NCBI GenBank assembly: GCA_022572185.1
Contig: JACZWL010000037.1
Coordinates: forward strand, 1-32,840
Reading direction: 5' to 3'
Source: Pseudomonadota bacterium
Lineage (GTDB): Bacteria > Pseudomonadota > Gammaproteobacteria > Steroidobacterales > Woeseiaceae
DNA length: 32,840 nucleotides
Made by a program: the position numbers and the translations under genes. Each line of letters begins with the position of its first letter. Within the stretch, counting starts at the first letter, position 1. This document shows positions 9,422 through 19,100 of the stretch, one piece after another. Below the pieces are notes generated by a model that saw nothing but the letters and a program-made list of their open reading frames with translations, did no database searches and was not told where the DNA came from.

Positions 9422-10405
9422 TTACTTGCGCCCCTCAAAAGCAAAACTCAGCGCGTGGCGGATATCGTTGGCGCCTTCATTCAACATGTGCACGCGGTCG
9501 AACCCTACCGCAACACCCGCACAAGCCGGCAGCCCGGACTCCAACGCCGCGATAAACGCCCGGTCAATCGGCCGTCGCGATCTTCCGGCCTCATTGCTGG
9601 CGCTCCGATCGGCCTCAAACCGAGCGCTTTGTTCTTTCGCATCAACGAGTTCCACGTAGCCATTGGCAAGCTCAAGGTCGCCGGCAAAGACCTCAAACCG
9701 GTCGGCAACGGATGCATCGTCGGGGCAGATCCGTGCCAGTGCAGCCTGGCTGGCAGGATAGTGGCACAGTGCCGTGAGTCTGTCTGTTGGAAACCTGCGT
9801 GAGATTTTTTCAGCAAGGATCAGATCGAGCCAGTCATCGCGCCTGTCTCCGAGTAACTCTTTGAGTTGATCGTCCACGGTTGCTGCCTCCGCCAGGGTAT
9901 CGATGTCGGCTGCCGACGAATCGATGCCGGCAAACTCGGAAAATGCCTCCGCATAACTCAGCAGCATGGGTGCCTTGTCAAAGCGTTTCGCATCGACAAG
10001 GGTCGTGATGAATTCAAGCGTGTCCTGCATGATGTCGTGCAGGCCGAAGTTCAGTCGATACCATTCGACCATCGTAAATTCGGGTTGATGGTAACGGCCT
10101 GCTTCAGCGTCCCGGAATACTTTGCAAATTTCGTAAATGTCGGGATAGCCGGCGCTGAGGAGCCGCTTCATGCAATACTCAGGTGATGTCTGCAGAAACC
10201 AGGGCTTTCCAGGATCTAATTGCAGCGTTACTCCAATACTTTCGATCTGCGGATCGCTGGTGGCAAAACGGGACAGTATCGGTGTGTCAACTTCAAGAAT
10301 ATTTCTTTCTTCAAAAAAGATCCTGGCGCGTTTCAACATCGCAGCCCGGCGTGAAGTGGATGCAACACTTGATAACGGTTGCCAGTTTGCTTGTGTAGTC
10401 CTCAC
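9422..10405 (-). CDS. epmA: EF-P--(R)-beta-lysine ligase
   Basis: 327-aa class II lysyl-tRNA-synthetase paralogue (EpmA/PoxA/GenX) that attaches beta-lysine to Lys34 of EF-P. It lacks the anticodon-binding domain of LysRS, as the length shows. Class II motifs: motif 2 YEICKVFRDAEAGRYHQPEFTM, and motif 3 GVAVGFDRVHML near the C-terminus; the substrate loop has FLQTSPEYCMKRLL. The GTG at 10405 is used, 10 nt after the psd stop. Neighbouring efp is its target. The aminomutase EpmB is not in this window. Confidence 0.95.
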   Translation of the reverse strand: MRTTQANWQPLSSVASTSRRAAMLKRARIFFEERNILEVDTPILSRFATSDPQIESIGVTLQLDPGKPWFLQTSPEYCMKRLLSAGYPDIYEICKVFRDAEAGRYHQPEFTMVEWYRLNFGLHDIMQDTLEFITTLVDAKRFDKAPMLLSYAEAFSEFAGIDSSAADIDTLAEAATVDDQLKELLGDRRDDWLDLILAEKISRRFPTDRLTALCHYPASQAALARICPDDASVADRFEVFAGDLELANGYVELVDAKEQSARFEADRSASNEAGRSRRPIDRAFIAALESGLPACAGVAVGFDRVHMLNEGANDIRHALSFAFEGRK

Positions 10406-10415
10406 CAGCGGTCCA

Positions 10416-11294
10416 CTAGGTTTTTAGTTGCACAATTCGCCCCAGCGCTTCACCCATCCTGAGTGCTTCTCCGGATTCCAGTCCGGATCTCCAGTCGCAA
10501 ACGCCGGGCGGCAACAACAAGATGATCGTCGAGCCCATGTTGAACCAGCCAAGCAGATCGCCTTTGTTAACCGTTTTTGCTTGAGACGATGATTGCAAGT
10601 CGATGTTTTCGACCATGTTTCCCTTGCGTGGCCTTATTTCCCCGGTCCATGGCGTCGTAATGCTGCCGACATTCAAGGCGCCAACGAAGATCAGGACCAT
10701 CGGGCCGGCAGCCGTCCGGAAATGGCAAATGAGTCGCTCGTTTCGCGTGAAGAGCCCGCGAATGAATGACACGGTCGTCGGGTTGACGCTGAAAAGCGAT
10801 CCCGGGACAAAACGTGCGGCGACAAGCTCGCCTGCAAGCGGCGCATGCACGCGGTGATAGTTAAAGGGCGCGAGGTAAATAGTGGCAAACGAACCGTCAT
10901 AGTAGCGTTGCGCCTCATCGAGGTCTGTTGCCAGCAGTTCCTCAAGGCTGTAGTCAATCCCCTTTGCCTGCAGTACCGCATTCTTTTTGATGCTCCCTGC
11001 CGCACTGATGATTCCGTCTGCGGGAGACACGATCGAAAGATCCGATGAGTCGATCGGGCGCGAGCCGCGCTCCAGTTCCCGGGTGAAGAAATCATTGAAG
11101 CTTGTGAAACCGTCCGGCGCGGATTTTCGTACTTCATCCAGGTTGACCTCATAGAACTTTACGAAACTGCGAATCAGGAAGTCCTTGATCAACCGCACTC
11201 GTATGCGCGCGAGTCGATGGACAATTGCCGTGATCAGACGCTTCGGCATCATGCGCTGCAAAAGCAAGAACAGTTGTGCGATAAAAACGGCCAT
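10416..11294 (-). CDS. psd: Phosphatidylserine decarboxylase proenzyme
   Basis: 292-aa membrane-associated enzyme making phosphatidylethanolamine from phosphatidylserine. The self-cleavage site is FNMGSTIILLLPP, a variant of the LGST motif with Met for Leu; cleavage before the Ser yields the pyruvoyl alpha subunit. Other conserved parts are FNDFFTRELERGSRP, VSPADG and PFNYHRVHAP. The hydrophobic/basic N-terminus (MAVFIAQLFLLLQRM) fits membrane attachment. The ATG at 11294 is preceded by an AGGG-like ribosome site and lies 25 nt after pcuC. Confidence 0.96.
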   Translation of the reverse strand: MAVFIAQLFLLLQRMMPKRLITAIVHRLARIRVRLIKDFLIRSFVKFYEVNLDEVRKSAPDGFTSFNDFFTRELERGSRPIDSSDLSIVSPADGIISAAGSIKKNAVLQAKGIDYSLEELLATDLDEAQRYYDGSFATIYLAPFNYHRVHAPLAGELVAARFVPGSLFSVNPTTVSFIRGLFTRNERLICHFRTAAGPMVLIFVGALNVGSITTPWTGEIRPRKGNMVENIDLQSSSQAKTVNKGDLLGWFNMGSTIILLLPPGVCDWRSGLESGEALRMGEALGRIVQLKT

Positions 11295-11319
11295 TATGAT
11301 CCCTGGTGATCCAACAAGC

Positions 11320-11763
11320 TTACATTCTGGTTTTGAGTTGCGTGTTTACGATGAGTATGGCGCCGCCGTTGTACTCGAATTCTAGCGTCACCGATTTCCC
11401 CGGAGCTAACTCGTTTACCGGTTCGATCAACATGAGGTGTTTGCCGCCCGAGACGAATTGCGCGCTGGTTCCTGCATCTAATGTTAATGAGTGCAGCCTG
11501 CGCATTCGGATCACGTCGTCAACGGTCATGCTTTCATGTATTTCAACTTTCGCGAATTCCGGACTGGACACATGCTGGATGGTTATCGCTTCTTGACTAT
11601 GGTTGTGAAGCGTCAGGTAGGCGGCCGAGAAGTCTCTGCCTGGCAGCGGGGCAAAGGCAACGACACCCGTCGCGGTCAGAGGCGGGCCTGATTCGCCGCA
11701 GCCTGAGACCAGTACCGCCAGATACCATACGAGGAGCATCGGTTTGCGAAAAAGCAAAGTCAC
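11320..11763 (-). CDS. PCu(A)C copper chaperone, lipoprotein
   Basis: 147-aa periplasmic Cu(I) chaperone of the PCu(A)C (DUF461) family, which delivers copper to the CuA centre of cytochrome oxidase, often with Sco. The signal ends in a lipobox LVSGC, so it is probably lipid-anchored. The copper ligands are seen as HESM...MRRL...GGKHLML. The GTG start overlaps the stop codon of the sco gene (GTGA), indicating translational coupling. Confidence 0.9.
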   Translation of the reverse strand: MTLLFRKPMLLVWYLAVLVSGCGESGPPLTATGVVAFAPLPGRDFSAAYLTLHNHSQEAITIQHVSSPEFAKVEIHESMTVDDVIRMRRLHSLTLDAGTSAQFVSGGKHLMLIEPVNELAPGKSVTLEFEYNGGAILIVNTQLKTRM

Positions 11764-12419
11764 TTCGATGCTGGTGGTCCATCAATATAGCCTTGTTGGA
11801 CTACTAGAATCAGCGGCAAGTCATGCAACAGGTTTGCCACGCTGTGCGGTGGGCTGAACAAAGCATGAAACTCGGCGGACGGGTTGATGACGAGCACGGC
11901 AGCAGAATGATCGACGTTGTAGCCGCCGTCATCGGCAGGGGACTTTGCAAAAAAGATGCCGAGTGGCTTTGTCAGTTTCTGCAGCTCACTCAAGTCACCC
12001 GTCAGGCCGATAATGTCTTTGCCGAAGTAAGAAACATAGGATTTCAGGACTTCGGTGCTGTCTCTTTCCGGATCGACACTTATCAATATGATTTTGGGTA
12101 AAGTCGCTGCGGGTTGGCCCTGGGCAGCCAACTTTTCCCTGGCAACAGCCAAACTTTGCAGGGTCGCGGGACAAATGTCGGGGCAGTGGGTAAAGCCGAA
12201 AAAGAGAAGGCTCCAGCTGCCTTTCAGTGATTCTCGCGTAAACGTGCTTCCGTTCTGGTCATTTAGCGTAAAATCCGGCAAAACCATCGGTGATGGCAGG
12301 ACTGTTGCGTATTCCGGCCGTGCGGCCGGCCCTGTGGTCGCGCGCATGAATAACCATCCGCCGCCGATCAAGGCAATCGCAATCAGGACGAACGCAGTAT
12401 TGTTTCTTGCATGGTTCAC
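11760..12419 (-). CDS. SCO1/SenC-type copper-binding thioredoxin-fold protein
   Basis: 219-aa membrane-anchored protein for cytochrome c oxidase CuA assembly. An N-terminal membrane anchor (FVLIAIALIGGGWLFM) precedes a thioredoxin fold. The copper site is complete: Cys-Pro-Asp-Ile-Cys in FTHCPDICPATL and the distal His in VDHSAAVLV. VDPERDS is a typical Sco segment. The GTG at 12419 gives a short n-region before the anchor. Together with pcuC it forms a CuA-assembly pair at the head of the five-gene minus-strand run. Confidence 0.92.
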   Translation of the reverse strand: MNHARNNTAFVLIAIALIGGGWLFMRATTGPAARPEYATVLPSPMVLPDFTLNDQNGSTFTRESLKGSWSLLFFGFTHCPDICPATLQSLAVAREKLAAQGQPAATLPKIILISVDPERDSTEVLKSYVSYFGKDIIGLTGDLSELQKLTKPLGIFFAKSPADDGGYNVDHSAAVLVINPSAEFHALFSPPHSVANLLHDLPLILVVQQGYIDGPPASK

Positions 12420-12452
12420 AGACCGTGCATTCTAACCTCTGTTGGAGCCTAT

Positions 12453-12639
12453 CCTGACGGCCGATGAGTAGACAATGGCAGGAATTGTCCGACCGCCATG
12501 GATGGCGGGGGTGCAGGTGTTGCAGGAGCATTCACCTGCCTGACGGGCGATGACTCGACAATGGGAGGAGATGTCCGGCCGCCACGGATGGCGGGGGTGC
12601 AGGTGTTGCAGGAGCATTCACCTGCCTGACGGGCGATGG
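12453..12639. repeat. Tandem two-hairpin dispersed repeat (86-bp unit, 2.2 copies)
   Basis: Units start at 12453 and 12539, with a partial third at 12625; each begins CCTGACGG(C/G)CGATGA and is 86 bp long. Each carries two hairpins: CCGCCA/TGGCGG (second copy has CACGG for CATGG) and GCAGGTG/CACCTGC around TTGCAGGAGCATT. Related copies lie at 3498 and 29412. The array fills the 227-bp gap between the divergent sco and prmB genes, so promoters of either gene must lie in or beside it. Confidence 0.85.
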
Positions 12640-12646
12640 CTTTTTG

Positions 12647-13582
12647 ATGCACCAGCATTTCAGCAACAGGCGCTTACAAACTGTCGCGGATTTCATCCGC
12701 CAGACGGCGGCTGCCTTCGAAAATGCCGGGCTGAGCTACGGACACGGCACCGACAATGCGCTTGACGAAGCGGCCTACCTGGTATTCGCGAAACTCGGCC
12801 TCGATCATGATCGGGCCGAGCAACACTATGCCCGGGAAATAGATAATAAAGAATCGGCACTACTTGCCTTACTGGTCGAAAAACGCATCCGCGATCGAGT
12901 GCCGGTGGCCTACCTGGTGAGGCAGGCCTGGTTCGCGAGCCTCGAGTTCTATGTCGATGAACGCGTTGTGATTCCGCGTTCTCCGCTGGCCGAAATCATC
13001 CTGAACCGCTTCGAGCCCTGGGTGGCTCCCGACAACGTCCGCCGTGCCCTCGACCTTGGCACCGGGAGCGGGTGCATCGCCATCGCGATGGCGATCGCTT
13101 TTCCCAATGCCGTGATCGACGCTGTGGATATCTCGCAAGACGCCCTGGCCGTGGCCGCGATCAATGTCGATCGTCACGCCCTGAACAGACGCATCCGGCT
13201 GATTCGATCCGGGTTTTTCAACAATCTGGAGCATATGCGCTACAACCTGATCGTCAGTAATCCGCCCTATGTCGATCGCCACGAGATGGACGATCTGCCG
13301 CCCGAATTCCGACACGAGCCGGCGGATGGGCTGGCTGGCGGTGATGATGGTCTGGATTCGCTTATAACGATCCTGCATGATGCGTCACGTTTCCTCGCTG
13401 AAGACGGATTACTTGTCGTTGAGGTAGGCAACAGCCAGGCGGCGCTCGAGCAACGGTTTCCGGAGATCGCATTCGTCTGGCTCGAATTTGAACAAGGGGG
13501 CAGCGGTGTGTTCCTGCTGACCCGGGACGAGCTTGATCGCCATCAGGATGCCATAGACAGGGCGGCATCCGAGCGGGTGTAG
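12647..13582 (+). CDS. prmB: 50S ribosomal protein L3 glutamine methyltransferase
   Basis: 311-aa class I SAM-dependent methyltransferase that methylates the glutamine of ribosomal protein L3. The N-terminal helical domain is followed by the SAM site [16 protein letters not shown], then [11 protein letters not shown] and the catalytic NPPY in [14 protein letters not shown]. PrmB rather than PrmC is favoured by the segment [21 protein letters not shown] and by position directly upstream of aroC, as in many gammaproteobacteria. The ATG at 12647 directly follows a TTG and is the likelier start; a dispersed repeat ends 8 bp upstream. The TAG stop at 13580-13582 shares its last base with the start of a palindromic element. 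Confidence 0.93.
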   Translation: MHQHFSNRRLQTVADFIRQTAAAFENAGLSYGHGTDNALDEAAYLVFAKLGLDHDRAEQHYAREIDNKESALLALLVEKRIRDRVPVAYLVRQAWFASLEFYVDERVVIPRSPLAEIILNRFEPWVAPDNVRRALDLGTGSGCIAIAMAIAFPNAVIDAVDISQDALAVAAINVDRHALNRRIRLIRSGFFNNLEHMRYNLIVSNPPYVDRHEMDDLPPEFRHEPADGLAGGDDGLDSLITILHDASRFLAEDGLLVVEVGNSQAALEQRFPEIAFVWLEFEQGGSGVFLLTRDELDRHQDAIDRAASERV

Positions 13583-13841
13583 TACTCCGTCAAGGTGATA
13601 TTGATGGATTCAGAGCCACCCAGATGATCCAGGACAAGGCGCAGTCCGCAGGGAATGGCATGTTTGCAAGGACTGCAACGCCGTATTGGATCATCCGGGT
13701 AGCTCCCTTCGGGCGAGCCGTGAAGCGGTCGTCCGCGGTGTTGCGCCTCTTGGCAAGGACGCGCCATTACCGGCGAGGCGCGCCTGGCGGCCAACCGCTT
13801 CACGACTCGCTGAACCCATCAATATCACCTTGACGGAGTAC
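13582..13841. mobile_element. 260-bp palindromic MITE-like element
   Basis: Terminal inverted repeats of 32 bp (13582-13613 and 13810-13841) match at 31 of 32 positions and start GTACTCCGTCAAGGTGATAT. Between them are two large inverted repeats: 13623-13695, with arms GATGATCC/GGATCATC extending imperfectly inward, and 13713-13810, with arms GCGAGCCGTGAAGCGG / CCGCTTCACGACTCGC (one mismatch). There is no coding capacity. It occupies the whole prmB-aroC gap, begins at the last base of the prmB stop and supplies the GGAG at 13835-13838 upstream of aroC. No target-site duplication is obvious. Confidence 0.8.
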
Positions 13842-13849
13842 ACAGGTAA

Positions 13850-14950
13850 ATGTCGGGCAACAGCTTTGGAAAACTCTTCACGGTCACGACCTTTGGTGAG
13901 AGCCATGGGCGTGCGCTTGGCTGCATAATTGACGGCTGCCCGCCGGGCATGCCACTCGATGCATCGGACATCCAGGCCGATCTCGAACGCCGAAGGCCGG
14001 GAAAGTCACGGCACACCACCCAGCGCAACGAACCCGATCAGGTACAGATCCTTTCCGGCGTCTTCGAAGGACTGACAACGGGAACGCCGATCGGCCTGCT
14101 CATCGAAAACAAGGACCAGCGCTCGAAGGACTACAGCGACATCAAGGACAAGTTCCGTCCGGGCCACGCGGACTACACCTATCAGCAGAAATACGGCATC
14201 CGCGACTATCGGGGTGGCGGCCGCTCATCGGCCCGCGAAACGACCATGCGGGTGGCCGCCGGGGCAATCGCCCGGAAGTACCTGCGGCAACGGCTCGGGA
14301 TCGAGATCAAGGGCTACGTCTCACAGCTCGGACCGATCAAGCTCGAGGCCAAAGACCTGACGACTGTCGATGAGAATCCGTTTTTCTGCGCCGATCCGGA
14401 GAAAATTCCGGAGCTCGAGAAGTTCATGGACGAATTGCGCGAGGAGGGTGATTCGATAGGCGCCAGGATCAGCGTGCTGGCGACCAACATTCCGCCCGGA
14501 CTCGGAGAGCCTGTGTTCGACAAGCTCGAGGCGGACATTGCGCGTGGCCTGATGAGCATTAATGCAGTAAAAGGCGTCGAACTCGGCGCCGGTTTCGCCG
14601 CCGTGACGCAACGCGGCAGTCAGCATCGCGACGAGATGTCGGCGGACGGCTTTAATAAGAATGATGCCGGCGGCACGCTGGGTGGCATCTCGTCCGGCCA
14701 GGACCTGCTGGCCAGCATCGCGCTCAAGCCGACTTCGAGCATTTCCGTTCCCGGTGCCACTATCGACAAAAAGGGCAAAGCCACTGAGATCGTGACAACC
14801 GGCCGGCATGACCCCTGCGTGGGTCTGCGGGCGACACCGATTGCCGAGGCGATGATCGCGCTGGTGTTGATGGACCACTATCTCAGACATCGCGCCCAAA
14901 ACGCGGATGTCGAATCGGGTACGCCGGTAATTACGCGAAAAGCCAGGTAA
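13850..14950 (+). CDS. aroC: Chorismate synthase
   Basis: 366-aa FMN-dependent enzyme making chorismate from EPSP, the last common step to aromatic amino acids, folate and quinones. Signatures: [23 protein letters not shown] at the start, [30 protein letters not shown], and [18 protein letters not shown]. The C-terminal [17 protein letters not shown] is intact. The ATG at 13850 gives [10 protein letters not shown]. The best Shine-Dalgarno match, GGAG 11 nt upstream, lies inside the right end of the palindromic element. Confidence 0.97.
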   Translation: MSGNSFGKLFTVTTFGESHGRALGCIIDGCPPGMPLDASDIQADLERRRPGKSRHTTQRNEPDQVQILSGVFEGLTTGTPIGLLIENKDQRSKDYSDIKDKFRPGHADYTYQQKYGIRDYRGGGRSSARETTMRVAAGAIARKYLRQRLGIEIKGYVSQLGPIKLEAKDLTTVDENPFFCADPEKIPELEKFMDELREEGDSIGARISVLATNIPPGLGEPVFDKLEADIARGLMSINAVKGVELGAGFAAVTQRGSQHRDEMSADGFNKNDAGGTLGGISSGQDLLASIALKPTSSISVPGATIDKKGKATEIVTTGRHDPCVGLRATPIAEAMIALVLMDHYLRHRAQNADVESGTPVITRKAR

Positions 14951-15011
14951 TTCGTCGTACTCGCGTGCCGTTCGCAGATTAGAGTCAAGCTGAGAGGACA
15001 ATCGAAACTAA

Positions 15012-16034
15012 ATGTCGGAGTCATTTGATATCGCAGTCGTCGGCGCGACCGGTATGGTCGGCGAAAGCATGCTGGAGATACTGTCCGAGCGAAGATTTCC
15101 GGTCGGCGTCGTGCATGCACTGGCCAGCGAACGCTCAGCCGGCACAGATGTCAATTTCGGTAACCGCAGCCTGAATGTCGAAAACCTGGCGGACTTCGAT
15201 TTTTCGCAGGTGCAAATCGGGTTTTTCTCTGCCGGCGCATCCGTGTCGGACGAGTTCGTGCCCAGAGCAGCGGAATGCGGTTGCGTTGTCATCGATAACA
15301 CGTCCCGCTTTCGTTACGAAGATAATATTCCGTTGGTCGTTCCTGAAGTAAATCCGCAGAGGATTGCGGATTACAAAACAACGGGCATCATTGCAAATCC
15401 GAATTGCTCGACCATTCAAATGGTCGTTGCGCTAAAACCGATTTATGATGCAGTGGGCATCAGTCGAATCAATGTCTCGACCTATCAGGCGGTGTCGGGT
15501 GCCGGCAGAAGCGCTGTCGAAGAACTGGTTCGCCAGACCACGGCTCTTCTGAACGGCCAACCGATTGAAGTCGAAGGCAACGCAAAGCAGATTGCGTTTA
15601 ATGCAGTGCCGCATATCGATCAATTCGAGGATAATCGCTACACCAGGGAAGAAATGAAAATCGTCTGGGAGACGCGAAAGATTCTCGATGACGAAAAAAT
15701 TGCCATCAATCCGACGGCTGTTCGTATTCCGGCATTCTTCGGACACTCGGAAGCGCTGCACATCGAGACGGAACGCAAGATTTCGGCCGAAGAGGTCTGC
15801 GAACTGATGCGCGATGCCCCCGGCATAGAGCTCGTGGACGGCACGGAGGCCGGTGCGTACCCGACAGCCGTCACGGAAAGCGCCGGAAACGATCTGGTAT
15901 ATGTCGGACGAGTCCGCGAAGACATCAGTCATCCACTGGGAATCAACCTCTGGGTGGTGTCCGATAACATACGTAAAGGCGCTGCTCTAAATAGCGTCCA
16001 AATAGCTGAAATATTGGCGAAAAACTATTTATAA
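15012..16034 (+). CDS. asd: Aspartate-semialdehyde dehydrogenase
   Basis: 340-aa NADPH-dependent enzyme of the lysine/threonine/methionine/diaminopimelate branch. The Rossmann motif is VVGATGMVGESMLEIL; the catalytic cysteine is in IIANPNCSTIQMV, and the substrate region includes YQAVSGAGRSAVEEL and the active-site His in RIPAFFGHSEALHIE. The short form (about 340 aa) is as in Pseudomonas Asd. The ATG at 15012 follows aroC by 61 nt; fimV follows 101 nt downstream, the usual Pseudomonas order. Confidence 0.97.
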   Translation: MSESFDIAVVGATGMVGESMLEILSERRFPVGVVHALASERSAGTDVNFGNRSLNVENLADFDFSQVQIGFFSAGASVSDEFVPRAAECGCVVIDNTSRFRYEDNIPLVVPEVNPQRIADYKTTGIIANPNCSTIQMVVALKPIYDAVGISRINVSTYQAVSGAGRSAVEELVRQTTALLNGQPIEVEGNAKQIAFNAVPHIDQFEDNRYTREEMKIVWETRKILDDEKIAINPTAVRIPAFFGHSEALHIETERKISAEEVCELMRDAPGIELVDGTEAGAYPTAVTESAGNDLVYVGRVREDISHPLGINLWVVSDNIRKGAALNSVQIAEILAKNYL

Positions 16035-16135
16035 GCTATAGTTCGTTCCATACCTGACCGGCGTATTCTGCCAGCCAGAAGCAGGGTCGTGGACAATCAC
16101 ATCGTGCAGGTAGCTGAGAGCTGGAGAGGAACACT

Positions 16136-19100
16136 ATGTCGCGAAATCTGACCCGTATATGGCCGCTGCTTGTTTTGGCATTGACAGGCGAGGTCTGGGC
16201 ATTGGGCCTGGGAAATATACGGCTGAGTTCTGCGCTGAATGAGCCTCTGAGGGCAGAAATCGAGTTGCTGTCGGTGATGCCCGAGGAACTGGGCAACCTC
16301 GATGTATCGCTTGCCTCATCAGAGACTTTCGAAAGATATGGACTCCATCGCCCGTTATTTCTGCAGCAAATTGTTTTTAGAGTCGTCTCGAGCGGGCGTG
16401 TCGAAGGCAATGTCGTTACGATAACGTCGCTGGATCCGGTTACAGAACCCTTTATTACATTCCTGGTAGACGCAACATGGTCACGCGGCCGTTTGCTGCG
16501 CGAATACACACTTTTGCTCGATCCACCGACTTTTGCACCGCCGTCGGAGGCCGGGTCGACCACGGCCGTTGTCGCTCCGCGGCAATCGACGCAAGCTGAC
16601 AGCGGCAGAATCGAGCGCCCGTCGAGTTCGCAAACCGCGCCACCACCTTCGGGTCCCGCATCGTCAGGCTTGGCGCCGCCAGCGTCGGCATCGTTCGATA
16701 CGACCGGGGGCGGTGATTACTACGTGCAACGCGGCGCCACGTTGTGGACCATTGCGAAAAGTGTGAGACCCGACAGCCGGCTAACGATGAACCAAACAAT
16801 GCTGGCAATCTTCGCAGCGAACCCCGAAGCGTTCGCCGGCAATATCAACATCATGAGGGCTGGTGCCAGTCTCAGAATTCCGAGCGCCGACGATATTTTC
16901 AGGATAAGTCGCGGCAGTGCCCTCGACGAAGTCCGCCGGCAAAACGCAGCGTGGGGCGGCGTTACGCCTGACGCCGGCACCAAGCCGAGCCTGGTGCTTG
17001 TGCCGCCCGACGATGAGCAGACCGGTTACGACGGCGGCGTGCGGCCATCGGGCGCTGGCGCCGGTGATGCCGCGACAGCTGAACGCATCCGGCGACTCGA
17101 ACAACAGATTGAGGATCAGGATACCTTAATTGAAATCCGTGACGACGAACTTGCTGCGCTCCGGGAAGAATTGGCTCGCCTGCGGGGTCAGGAAATTCTC
17201 GAGCCGGATGCGGTGGAGGATGACGTAGGCGCAACGTTCGCTGACGAGGATGCGATGATCGATACCGAGCTCGAACCGATGGCGGATGATGATGCCATCA
17301 TGGCGGGCGATGACGGCGAAGAGTTTGGCGTTGAGGATGCCGAAGCGGTAGACGATGCGGAACCGGAAACCGCGACGACGGCACCGCCGCGCGTAGTGAC
17401 TGCACCGTCGCGAGACGAGGCGGGTATCGTCGAACGCGTCATCGATGCGCTGTCCGGGTTCTGGGGAATCCTGATAGGCGGTCTCTTGATCGTCCTCGGC
17501 CTGCTGGTCTGGTTTGCAAGACGTTCCGCTCGCAGTGACGATGAGGAATCGACCGGTGTGTGGGATGCACTCGATGCCGACGACCTTGATGGCGAATCAC
17601 TGGCCTCGACGGAAAGACTGCGCGCTCTCGCCCGCGAGGACGATACTGCGATTATCGTTGTAGAACAGGAAACTGCGCCGGCCCGGGACGAACGCGAAGA
17701 GGCGGAGACGGCCGAGACCATCGAGGCGCGTGCAGCACCAGAGGAGCCGGCCGCAGAGCCGGACCCGTTCGAGATGGCCGCAGCGCCGGAAGCGTTGGAG
17801 ACCGCGGCTGAACCCGTGTCGCTTGATGACTCGTTCAGTAGCGAAACCGCGATAAACCTTGATCAGTCCGATCCGGTGGCCGAAGCCGATTTCCACATGG
17901 CATACGGTCTGTACGACCAGGCGGCCGATCTGGTCAACGGCGCGCTCGCTATCGAGCCCGAACGCGAGGATCTCCTCAGCAAGCTTTGCGAGATTTACTT
18001 TGTCTGGGGTAACCAGGATGCGTTCGTCGATGCCGCGGGCCGTTTACGCACAGCCCTGGCTGGCGCTGCCAGTTCCGAGTGGGACAAGGTCATCATCATG
18101 GGTCAGCAGATAGCCTCTGACCATGAGATGTTTGCCGGCGCTTCCGCTGGCATGGCCGCGACACGCTCAGTTGACCTTTCATTGGATGGGGCGCTGGACG
18201 AGGCAAGCGAACTCGATATGGATTTCGCCGCTGGTGCCGCCGACGCTGCCGATGATGTCATCGATCTGGGCGAGGGCGCCGGGGATGAGGGCCTCGATCT
18301 GCTCCGCGACACCATGGGAACATCGGCTTTGCAAGAAGCGGACACGATAGAGTCGGGGCCTGAAGAGACGGCCCAGATGCCAGAGGTCGCAGGGATCGAA
18401 GAGACGGGTTCCACTGCTGAAATGCCAACGGCAGAAACGGATCTCGGCGGTGGCACGGCGGAGATGCCAACGGCAGAAACGGATCTCGGCGGTGGCACGG
18501 CGGAGATGCCAACGGCAGAAACGGACCTCGGCGGCGGCACGGCGGAGATGCCGACGGCAGAAGCGGACCTCGGCGGCGGCACGGCGGAGATGCCGACTGC
18601 TGAGACGTCGCTCGACGATACCGACGTCACGGCTGAATCGGCGCTCGATGATTTGGACGCCACGACCGAAACGCCGCTCGATGATGCGGGCGTCACAGCG
18701 GAAACGCCGACCATCGAACAACAATTCCAGACGCTCGAAGAGACGGGCGAATTGCCGTCGATCGCAGCCGACGAAGTAAGCAAAGTGACTTCGCTTGACG
18801 AAGAAGCAAAGCCGGTAGATGCGACGGCTGAAATTGATCTCGATGACCTGGGATTGGACCTGGAGGGCATTCCCGAAGCGAGTTTTGCGTCCGATCTGGA
18901 TGACACGACTGAACACGAAGCCCTCGCGGCGACAGGCAAGAATACGGAGCTGGATGATGATGCGGAATCCGGCACGGGTAGCTACCGAGGCCCGGAGATT
19001 GACCCGAGCCTGCTCGACGCTACCGGCCAGACTCAGATCCTGAGCGAGGATTATACTGTCGATACCGCAGCCGATGTCGGCGATGTTATTTCCGACCAGG

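Noticed and set aside
18413-18607. Regular repeats as a CRISPR array
   Set aside because: The units are contiguous 42-bp in-frame coding repeats without spacers. No CRISPR-like array was seen anywhere in the window.
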